A DNA stretch of 64,000 bases from Notospermus geniculatus (Eukaryota > Nemertea > Pilidiophora > Heteronemertea > Lineidae): assembly GCA_002633025.1 (NCBI GenBank), contig NMRB01000568.1, forward strand, positions 269,080 to 333,079, read 5' to 3'. Made by a program: the position numbers and the translations under genes. The notes under the pieces are model-generated. The model ran no database searches. It saw nothing but the letters and a program-made list of their open reading frames with translations, and was not told where the DNA came from. Below are positions 58,301 through 64,000 of this stretch, in pieces. How positions within the stretch are numbered: position 1 is the first letter of the stretch; each line of letters starts with the position of its first letter.

Positions 58301-59376
58301 ACATACAGAATGATTGGAGAGTTGGTGGGACGCATTTTTATGAAAAATGAGTGCGTCAACCTGACATCCCTGAGGTGGTCTAATAATTTTTTCCACAGCT
58401 GTATCTGTATCTTAATTTCAGGCACCGGCTTCTGCCTAACCAGTGTTTGCTTGGCAATTGTGCCTCTCTACTACTTCACGGGGACAAGTGCAGGAGTAGC
58501 GACTGGTGTGGCCATGAGTGGTGGAGGATTCGGATCATTCATCATGCCGTTTGTGATCGAAGCTTTAATAGAAAAATACGGTTGGAGGGGATCTTTGTTA
58601 TTTTTAGGCGGACTTTGTCTCCATGTGTGTGTCTGCGGAGCTCTCGTCCGCCCAGTTAAAAACAAAAAACGAGAAAAACACACGAATATGTGGAGGAATT
58701 CGCTGACAAACGTCAGTCTGATCCTATTTTTCATCCATATGCTATTCTTCACAGCTGGTTTATCAGTGGTTTATGTCCATTTTGGAGCAGTCGCCGATAC
58801 TCTCACAGGAGCCACGCGTTCAGAGAGCAGTTTAGTTTACACGGTGATCGGTATAGCTTCCTTCATTGCGAGACTTGTCCACGGGACGATAGCTGGTGTG
58901 AGGCAGGCCAGCGTACTTCCGCAGTACCTTCTATCGTATTCAATACTCGGCGTATCCTTCCTCGTATTTCCCAGTATTCCTGCTTATCCGGCGTTGATAG
59001 GATTAGCTTGTGTCATTGGTGCCCTTGGTAGCGCCACATACGGTACGCTCGGTCAGATTATTACCTTAGAATACAGCGGGAAAGAGAATCTAAAAGCCGC
59101 TTATGGGTTGTTATTGTTGATGGCAGGTATTGGGNGTTAATGCTTGGTGCTCCCATCGCAGGATTCCTTTATGACATCACCAAGAATTACACAGTGTCGA
59201 TATACTTCGGCGGAGGAACCATACTCGTCTCTGTCGTTATCATGATCCGGCCACTGATGAACGTCATCTGCCTTCGACAGGACACATTCGTAAATGTTGA
59301 TACTGAAGTCATTGACGATAATCGGGATGAATCGAACAGTTTGCAGAGTACCGGTATATCTTTACAATCTCTTTAG
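49326..59376 (+). CDS. SLC16/monocarboxylate-transporter-like protein, 3 exons
   Basis: Major-facilitator membrane transporter of the MCT (SLC16) family, ~440 aa, 12 predicted helices. Exons: 49326-49554, 53383-53526, 58422-59376; both introns are phase 1 with GT-AG ends. Family marks: 'NCGWIVVAACFVAQF' at TM1, 'GPLAGFLAECFGDRK' (loop 2-3), 'YYFTGTSAGVATGVAMSGGG' (loop4-TM5 motif), 'YGWRGSLLFLGG', 'FIARLVHGTIAG' (TM8) and 'APIAGFLYDITKNY' (TM11). By eye, the TM8 Arg of MCT1 is kept, but the neighbouring Asp and the TM1 Lys used for proton/lactate coupling are replaced by Ser and Ser/Thr, so substrate or coupling may differ. An N at about 59135 with a frame change near 59134-59140 is most likely an assembly error. 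A SINE sits 20 bp after the stop. Introns carry many MITEs. Confidence 0.9.
49637..50256. mobile_element. TTAA palindromic element with head-to-head tRNA-like modules, copy D
   Basis: A 620 bp element in MCT intron 1, only ~80 bp after the exon 1 donor. Ends AGCTGAACTGCATGAA and TTCATGCAGTTCAGCT, TTAA at 49633-49636 and 50257-50260. Inverted orientation relative to A and E. tRNA-like modules: minus about 49845-49915 (B box GGGTTCGATTCCC) and plus about 50010-50080 (A box TTGGCCGAGTGG, B box GGTTTGAATCCCG). Spacer GTTTTCTCTTATTCACAGT is shared. Confidence 0.9.
50370..50440 (+). repeat. Fragment of a tRNA-like head module
   Basis: GTGGCAGTGGGACAGAGGTA and GCGCGGGTTTGATTCC match the plus-strand head of copies A and E. 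No arms follow. It lies 110 bp downstream of copy D and may be a relic of another copy. Confidence 0.6.
50441..51373. other. MCT intron 1, unannotated
   Basis: Contains a short TACATG microsatellite (50861-50879). No conserved coding segment on either strand. Confidence 0.45.
51374..51593. mobile_element. MITE, AATACAAGTGTCCCACTG ends
   Basis: Arms AATACAAGTGTCCCACTGG and CCAGTGGGACACTAGTATT, with CGAATTTTGGCCTGCGAC inside. The internal TGCGACAA phrases resemble element 63047-63531. Confidence 0.8.
51832..51925. mobile_element. Left fragment of an AGATAATGTATCAC-family MITE
   Basis: AGATAATGTATCACGACTTC through TTTTTGGGACATGCCAC matches the first ~90 bp of 31961-32202; the rest is absent. 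Confidence 0.8.
52171..52411. mobile_element. Compact TIR element, TTGTTACACTACATAAAAA family
   Basis: Ends GCCCTTGTTACACTACAT and ATGTAGTGTAACCACGGC with TATTA-like sequence on both sides. CCCGGG-rich inner arms. Best-preserved member of the family that includes 17653-18312 and 36539-36897. Confidence 0.82.
52642..52742. mobile_element. 101 bp palindromic MITE (GCTAAGAATCCATTCACG)
   Basis: Arms AGCCTAAGGCTAAGAATCC and ATTCACGCGATTTTCG pair with their complements over about 40 bp. Only ~20 bp of centre remain. TTAA lies across the left border. Confidence 0.82.
52832..53065. repeat. Two direct copies of a ~90 bp motif
   Basis: TTGATTTTCGGCCGAATCGG through TACCGCTCTAGCA occurs at 52832-52912 and again at 52976-53055, spacing ~144 bp. 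The phrase GGCCACCAG(C/G)GGGCGC resembles the drug-sensitivity-like repeats in the 23.8 kb element (GCCACCAGGTGG). Intron 1 of the MCT gene. Confidence 0.75.
53607..54056. mobile_element. Tc1/mariner MITE (CAGTGGTGTGCAAAAATATT)
   Basis: A 450 bp element with ends CAGTGGTGTGCAAAAATATT and AATATTTTTGCACACTACTG flanked by TA. It sits in MCT intron 2, 80 bp after exon 2. CAGTGG..GCAAAA ends are classic for Tc1. No transposase frame. Confidence 0.9.
54101..54302. mobile_element. TTAA-flanked palindromic MITE, GGGTTATGAAAAG family, intact copy
   Basis: A 202 bp element with TTAA at 54097-54100 and 54303-54306. Nearly identical to 48858-49211 without the nested insertion, and so an empty-site control for it. 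Confidence 0.88.
54307..56295. other. MCT intron 2, mostly unannotated
   Basis: At 55027-55053 a CCTCTCTGCCTGGGGCAGAG hairpin starts a dispersed-repeat type that continues to about 55330. At 55888-55955 there is a weak tRNA-like stretch with B box GGGTTCGAGCCC. Repeated TTTTCACTTCG-like and GTTCACGAAGTGACG motifs occur. No exon recognised. Confidence 0.4.
56296..56521. mobile_element. TIR element (AGCCTGCCGCACACTGGAG)
   Basis: Ends GAGCCTGCCGCACACTGGAG and CTCCAGTGTGCGGCAGGCTT. GAGCTATCTGCTGAGCAAAA occurs directly and inverted inside, and two ACGCGCACACGCGAGCT blocks form the centre. MCT intron 2. Confidence 0.82.
56522..57050. other. MCT intron 2, unannotated
   Basis: A T-run at 56710-56722 and short TATGAATAAG repeats at 56725-56775. 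Nothing else recognised. Confidence 0.45.
57051..57344. mobile_element. TTAA-flanked MITE, AGGTGCTCTAGTTCGAATTG
   Basis: Arms AGGTGCTCTAGTTCGAATTG and the complement pair over ~34 bp; TTAA at 57047-57050 and 57345-57348. AT-rich centre. Another unrelated family using TTAA and beginning with AG. Confidence 0.9.
57590..57705 (+). mobile_element. tRNA-derived SINE, family 1, 3'-truncated copy
   Basis: TTGAACCATCTTTTTTGAAG leader, then GATGGGGATTTAGCACAGTG, and B box GGGTTCGAATCTCGG. The body after the head is lost. Same family as 17085-17240 and 59397-59541. Confidence 0.8.
57945..58403. mobile_element. Decayed Tc1/mariner-like sequence abutting MCT exon 3
   Basis: CAGGGTGGGCCAAAAAATGC at 57949 looks like a mariner terminus. 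At 58370-58403 CTGAGGTGGTCTAATAATTT followed by TTTTCCACAGCTGTA is a right end of the 21524-22008 family. Between them, GACCACTTTTGAAGAAAAAA occurs twice (58149, 58251). The last end is 18 bp before the exon 3 acceptor AG at 58420-58421. Confidence 0.65.
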
Positions 59377-59396
59377 TATCTTCATTCCAATCGCAA

Positions 59397-59541
59397 TGGT
59401 GAAGATGGGGATTCGGCCCAGTGGTTAAAGGCGTGCTGCCCCTTAGTGCTGGCGAGTGATGCCTTATGCGAGGGTTCGTGGGTTCGAATCTGGTAGAAGG
59501 ACGCGATGACTTTCACCTTAGAAACCCGTTTCTATTTCATA
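59397..59541 (+). mobile_element. tRNA-derived SINE, family 1, with 16 bp target duplication
   Basis: GAAGATGGGGATTCGGCCCA, A-box-like GGCCCAGTGGTTAAAGGCG, B box GGGTTCGAATCTGG, ending TTCTATTTCATA. Flanked by TTCATTCCAATCGCAA at 59381-59396 and 59542-59557, a clear retroposition mark. It begins 20 bp after the MCT stop codon, so it lies in the 3' UTR or displaces its end. Confidence 0.95.
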
Positions 59542-59571
59542 TTCATTCCAATCGCAACAGGGCAATAACAT

Positions 59572-60130
59572 GTTGGCCCGTATGCACTAGACTCGGGACC
59601 CAGTCGTTGTGTCGCTCCGGCCGCCGCACTCCACTCCACAAATGATTGGGAAAGCAAGCTGCAAAATCAGCGGCTAGCGTACCGACAACAACAACGGATA
59701 TGAATGAGTTCAGCCAATCAGAAACTGCGTCTTGAACGGCCGTCGGCTGCTCGTTGCAAGATGCCTAATCAGCTGATTATCGGAACTTTCTTCGAGGTCA
59801 AGGACGGTATCCTGGTACCTAAGTTCGATGCTGTGTGCGATAAGCAGTACTTACGGATTTATTAATATCCTGCTAGTGACTTTGAAAAGTTTCTGGACGG
59901 GCGAGAGCATCTGGTAAATTGCATCATCCACAGAAATAACAACCAATCAAAAGTGTGCCAGATTTTCTCTAGTAGATTGCTTTCGGGCAATTTGATTCGT
60001 CGAGATGGGCGTTGTTGTTGTCGGTACGCTAGCCGCTGATTTTGCAGCTTGCTTTCCCAGTCGTTTGTGGAGAGTAGCGCGGCGGCCGTAGCGACACAAC
60101 GACTGGGTCCCGAGTCTAGTATGCACCAAC
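59572..60130. mobile_element. TIR element, GTTGGCCCGTATGCACTAG ends
   Basis: A 559 bp element with arms of ~60 bp: ACTCGGGACCCAGTCGTTGT and the complement at 60091-60113. The next inner blocks, GCAAGCTGCAAAATCAGCGG and GTACCGACAACAACAACG, also pair. Non-coding. Confidence 0.85.
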
Positions 60131-60183
60131 GCATATGAAACTTAGATACAAAAACAACTAATCGAAGATGAAAGTATGATTAA

Positions 60184-60777
60184 AGCTGACGTGACCGAAC
60201 AAAAAGCCCCCATGCGACGAGCAAGAGAATTGCAAACGCCCTGCAGACACCTCAAACGAAGGCTCAGAACATGATATACCCCACGACGCCAGGAGGGCGC
60301 CACCTTATTTGTCTTCAGGCAACAGAGCTATCAGCAGCCCCGGATACCTCTTACACTACTCAGAGAAAAAAAAATTGTACTCATTTATAGACGGGATTCG
60401 AGCCGTCGATCTTCTGATTTGTAATCCATCAGTCTGTCCACTTGCCAACGAGCCGACTTACGTAATAATACTACGAATAAGAGAAAACATGAGAAGCCTT
60501 CCAACAAGTTCGGTGGCCGAACGGGGAAGACAGTGGAACAAAGATAACAGGGCGCGGGTTCGATTCCCAGCTGGGTCAAAAAAATTTCTTTCAGAAAAAT
60601 GTTCAGCAGGACCTCACCAGAGGATGTTGACACCTCTAAAGCTCGAGGACAAATAAGGTGGCGCCCTCCTGGCGTCGTGGGGTATATCATGTTCTGAGCC
60701 TTCGTTTGAGGTCTCTGCAGGGCGTTTGCAATTCTCTTGCTCGTCGCATGGGGGCTTTTTGTTCGGTCACGTGAGCT
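60184..60777. mobile_element. TTAA palindromic element with head-to-head tRNA-like modules, copy E
   Basis: A 594 bp element; ends AGCTGACGTGACCGAACA and TGTTCGGTCACGTGAGCT, TTAA at 60180-60183 and 60778-60781. tRNA-like modules: minus about 60390-60465 (B box GGCTCGAATCCCGTC) and plus 60509-60580 (GGTGGCCGAACGGGGAAG; B box GGGTTCGATTCCCAGC). The two arms match each other over GCCCCCATGCGACGAGCAAG through GGAGGGCGCCACCTTATTTG with very few differences. Best-preserved copy. Confidence 0.92.
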
Positions 60778-60781
60778 TTAA

Positions 60782-61714
60782 AATAGCTTTCACGGAATAA
60801 ATAACCATTCCCCCTTTGTTAAAGTAAACAAGAAGAGGGTTTAGGTCAGGGAAGGAGTATTGTATTGCGTAATGGAAATATAAATAGTTTTCTTGATGAT
60901 TGACAGGCATAGGCCGCGCCGGCAGGCGGGGCCTAAGAAGAGTAATGCCACAAGGTGTGAGAGAGGCTTAACTGCGAACGATGAAGTAACTAAGGAATAC
61001 ACTTCATGTGTTGCCACCAGATGTCTCTCACTGCCTGAATGTTGGCTTTACGTAATAGCAAAAATAGATAAAGACCAAAATGTGACACTAGAGATTTTAG
61101 GAAAGCACACCCTTCCGGCTCCCGGGCCCAATATCTCAGCAAATACTGGCCAGATCTCACGCATTTTAGCTTCATAATACAGGTGATAGTGCACAAAGTT
61201 TCTGGCCGATCTTGATGAAACTTGGAGGGTATGTGCAAAACGTTGTTTTCTTTTTCTTCTTGTTATCAAGTATGCTGAAAAAATCTTACAAAAATGGCCG
61301 AAAAATCTAACACTTTTGTTTCCATGGCAACCACAGACTGGAATACAAACTAAAATTTCCACTAAACTTGCAGAAGTGTCTTGCCTATCATATGGAAGAG
61401 TCAGACTGCAAATATGTTGAGGTTTAAAGGGATACTGTCCACATTTATAAAATGCTAAATTTGTAGATTGAACATTTATCTATGTCTGACTCCTTTATGG
61501 TTACATCAATTCTTTGAAATCAAATAAATTTATATTTCCTGTAAGTTGCAGTGTTTTCTGCCAGCCAGTTTGTGTCTCTGATGTCCGACTTTATTTTGAC
61601 AAGGAAACCTCAAGGGATTCTTCGCCCTTCGCTGGAATGAGACAAACACATCCATCAGAGTCAACATACGGGCAGTGATCCAAGTTCCAATCATCAAATA
61701 CATGACTGATTACT
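60782..61714. other. Intergenic sequence, no gene recognised
   Basis: 61190-61260 contains GATCTTGATGAAACTTGG, a phrase of the GCTCACC-type repeat. Nothing else was recognised on either strand. Confidence 0.45.
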
Positions 61715-62115
61715 GGGTTCGCTTTAAAGCGAATGGCTCGCAGGGTTTGTTGTGGCGCCATGACAGTTGGTCATCGATATCAAGCACCATTTTGAGAAAA
61801 AGGCAAAAGAAGTATTTTAGTTTAATGGGAAATGCATTAGACAGCCAAACTTTGGAGGCGTATTCTGCAAAATCTGCCGCTTCAAAATCAATGGGAATAG
61901 TACAAAATGTACATCTTGACCTAGTGAATTTGAAAACGTCATTAACCCATTTTAACAAATTTTTAATGGAACCTCGTCCCCAGTCTTTACATTCGCATAT
62001 TTGCACAGGTGTTGCATATGGCCGGAGCACGGCTTTGCCTGGAGGCTAGATTCACTCTCTATGGAAGGTACCACCAAAAATGTAAACAAACCCCGCGAGC
62101 CATTCGCTTTAACCC
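61715..62115. mobile_element. TIR element (GGGTTCGCTTTAAAGCGAAT)
   Basis: Left GGGTTCGCTTTAAAGCGAAT then GGCTCGCAGGGTTTGT; right ACAAACCCCGCGAGCC then ATTCGCTTTAACCC. The left terminus has its own TTCGCTTTAAAGCGAA palindrome. Open frames inside show no known motif. Confidence 0.72.
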
Positions 62116-62389
62116 TTTCGGGACGGATCTCGCCGTTTGGTGAGTTTGGCCTGTACCACACACCCTTGGACATTCAAACTGACATAGAATCGTAACCAGT
62201 GGACCGATCCATGTTCTCTTTGCGTATTTTTTTAAATGCGAGACTACCTCCCCCCCCCCTCCCCCCGAACATGCGAATTTGATCTGTTTGAAGAAACCTT
62301 GGTAAATTGCGTTTAAACGGTTGTCCTGGGGTCTAGATTGACGGACTCAGCTACGACGACGCAACTATAGCGCCAAAAACAAAGAGGAG

Positions 62390-62474
62390 AAAAAAGTAGC
62401 TTCATTTTGACCAATTTTCATACTCGTAGTACGAGTACGAGTATGAAAATTGGTCAAAATGAAGCTACTTTTTT
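62390..62474. repeat. 85 bp hairpin (39 bp arms)
   Basis: AAAAAAGTAGCTTCATTTTG and ACCAATTTTCATACTCGTA form one arm, and the complement follows after 7 nt. No mismatch was seen in the arms. No other copy in the window. Confidence 0.85.
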
Positions 62475-63046
62475 GTAGGAGCAGCGGTTATCAAGATATA
62501 GACGTTTAAAGATTGGCAACCTGACGAAAACGTAGGCAGAATGCGACTTGTTTCTCTCAGACATTTTGGAAGAAGCAAACCAGCATGAGGTCGTGGCCCA
62601 TTTAGTTGCCTCCAGAATCAGTGCCTTGTCACCAGTGTTTTGGTTGCAAATTTTGGGAGCTGGGCGCGTTTTTATAGAGACATTAGAAATTTATGTTACG
62701 AAATGTACACTTTTCAACTTCATCCAGTCCCAAAAGGGTTAAATTTCATTAGGGCAGTGTTGTGTCAGAACGTAGCCAACGCCGCATATAAATAAATACC
62801 AGTAAATGTTTTTACTTGAATTTTGCAATACAAGTGCACTAGTCATGGCTGTACAAGTCTGAAGTAAAAGCATTTGCTGGTCTTTATTCATCGCCCAATA
62901 TCTGGTTGTCACTAAAACAGCAAGATTAACCTTTTCAGTGCTGTTAACCCTTTCAACACTCGAGGGGTAAATCCAGTGCATGACGTTGTGGCCTCATTTT
63001 GCTCATAACTCATAAAACGCTGCATCGATTGTGCTAAAGCCTATAA
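62475..63046. other. Intergenic sequence
   Basis: No gene or repeat recognised. A C-run (62251-62266) lies just upstream of the preceding hairpin. Confidence 0.45.
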
Positions 63047-63531
63047 AAGCCACGCTCACACGTGCGACAGTTGGCCTGCGATTGTATTTTTTACGTTTCG
63101 CAAACAATCGCAGAAATTATCGCAGATTTGTTGCAGAAGTGTCGCAGAATTGTCGTAAATTTAACGATAATCAGCGTTTCTTGTGTTCACTTGCGGTTGT
63201 TTGCGACAATAGCTGCGACAATTTTCTAATTTTTAAACCCTGGCCACAAAATTTACGGGTTTTCTGTCTGCAGTCGACACCAATAATTTGGGGTTATAAA
63301 CGATATTTTGCGACATTGTGCGATATTTTGCGACAAATCTGCGGTTGTTTTGCGATAAGTATGCGACAGGGTTTAATTTTTTGAACATTTCAAAAATCTC
63401 ACGATTATACGCAACTGTCTGCAATATTATCGCAATGTATGCGATAGTTTGCGTGAATTTGCGACAGTACGCCTGCGATTGTCTATCGCAATTAAACGCA
63501 GGCCAACTGTCGCACGTGTGAGAGTGGCTTA
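63047..63531. mobile_element. TIR element with TGCGACA-rich interior
   Basis: Ends AAGCCACGCTCACACGTGCG and CGCACGTGTGAGAGTGGCTT, followed by ACAGTTGGCCTGCGATTG. More than 15 TGCGA(C/T)A/TTGCGAT phrases in both orientations fill the interior, so the whole element is a degenerate multi-hairpin structure. Related in wording to 51374-51593. Confidence 0.8.
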
Positions 63532-63726
63532 ATGCAAATGAAAGAGGAGAAAAATTTCAGACCGAAACAACGTGTTTATTGCACATTTGAATGAAAACTC
63601 CGAGGTAAATTGGCCGCGGCTACTTCAGCCGGAGTTGTCGTTTTTTTCAATTTGACACAACACTATCAGTCAACTTGACTTGCTCGCTTTGAAAGACTTT
63701 TCTAGAGTTTCAGATTGTAAAGTTCC

Positions 63727-63785
63727 ACTTGAAAAAGACCCGGTTGGGGTCGAAAATTCGTGAATTCTGGAGATTGACTTCTTGC
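63727..63785 (+). repeat. Core fragment of the GACCCC-stem repeat
   Basis: CTTGAAAAAGACCCGG then TTGGGGTCGAAAATTCGTG and GGAGATTGACTTC. The fourth occurrence of this core in the window; here the stem has a mismatch. Confidence 0.65.
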
Positions 63786-64000
63786 TTATTATCATTTTGT
63801 GTGTCAATTTTGTGCTATTCTGTATCTTGGTTTTATTATGTGCCGGTAATGAAAATTAAATTCTTGGACTGTACTTCTTCAAAACACTTGAACGAAAAAA
63901 AAAAGTTCTGAATGAATTCCGCTGCTTCGCGCACAACCGCAATCATGCATTCTGACGTCACGGCTTTAGAGTTATACTAAAAATGGGAATAGGTATGTGG
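63786..64000. other. Intergenic sequence to the window end
   Basis: No feature recognised. A-run at 63896-63904. Confidence 0.4.

Noticed and set aside
45501-60580. Functional tRNA genes at the tRNA-like modules
   Set aside because: A- and B-box-like sequences are present, but no convincing seven-base acceptor stem or intact cloverleaf was found, and the modules recur only inside repeats. They are treated as SINE-like heads.
62001-62195. Frames at the right end of the 61.7 kb element
   Set aside because: They read through the inverted repeat and have no conserved motif.

Overview
This is a metazoan nuclear scaffold, AT-leaning, with short exons, long introns, GT-AG splice sites, assembly gaps (N runs near 11.6 and 46.6 kb) and very many small inverted-repeat transposons. 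The gene content (CLASP, a rhodopsin-class GPCR, an SLC16/MCT-like transporter, a LamG-like membrane protein) plus the repeat types (GCTCACC..GGTGAGC elements, tRNA SINEs, a strong excess of TAGGCCTA) suggest a marine invertebrate, perhaps a non-vertebrate deuterostome. The species cannot be fixed from the sequence.

Layout. 0.5-7.8 kb, minus strand: ten exons of the 3' half of a CLASP gene, all in consistent phase; three possible cassette micro-exons lie at 9-10.8 kb. 16.2-23.5 kb, minus: two exons of an unplaced gene or genes, one encoding a transmembrane N-terminus and one a LamG-like domain. 28.2-31.7 kb: a duplicated repeat block with one inverted segment, interrupted by the 3' end of a non-LTR retrotransposon. 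33.2-38.1 kb: a GPCR gene (minus, one apparent frameshift) and a tandem, 5'-truncated duplicate of its end that later received three transposon insertions. 42.4-43.4 kb, minus: a 350-370 aa unrecognised protein. 49.3-59.4 kb, plus: a three-exon SLC16/MCT-like gene with introns full of small elements.

The most unusual structure is a family of ~600 bp palindromic elements flanked by TTAA (45.3, 47.5, 49.6 and 60.2 kb, with a longer mosaic relative at 45.9-47.5 kb). Each of the four short copies carries two tRNA-like pol III promoter modules head-to-head in its centre, facing outward. Within each copy the two arms share sequence variants that differ between copies. Three of them sit end to end, sharing single TTAA sites. 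Other unrelated families here also use TTAA.

Most of the rest of the window is explained by nested or adjacent MITE-like elements, SINEs and two minisatellites. The genes show no operon-like relation; they are separate eukaryotic transcription units. Element boundaries are by-eye calls and may be off by a few bases.
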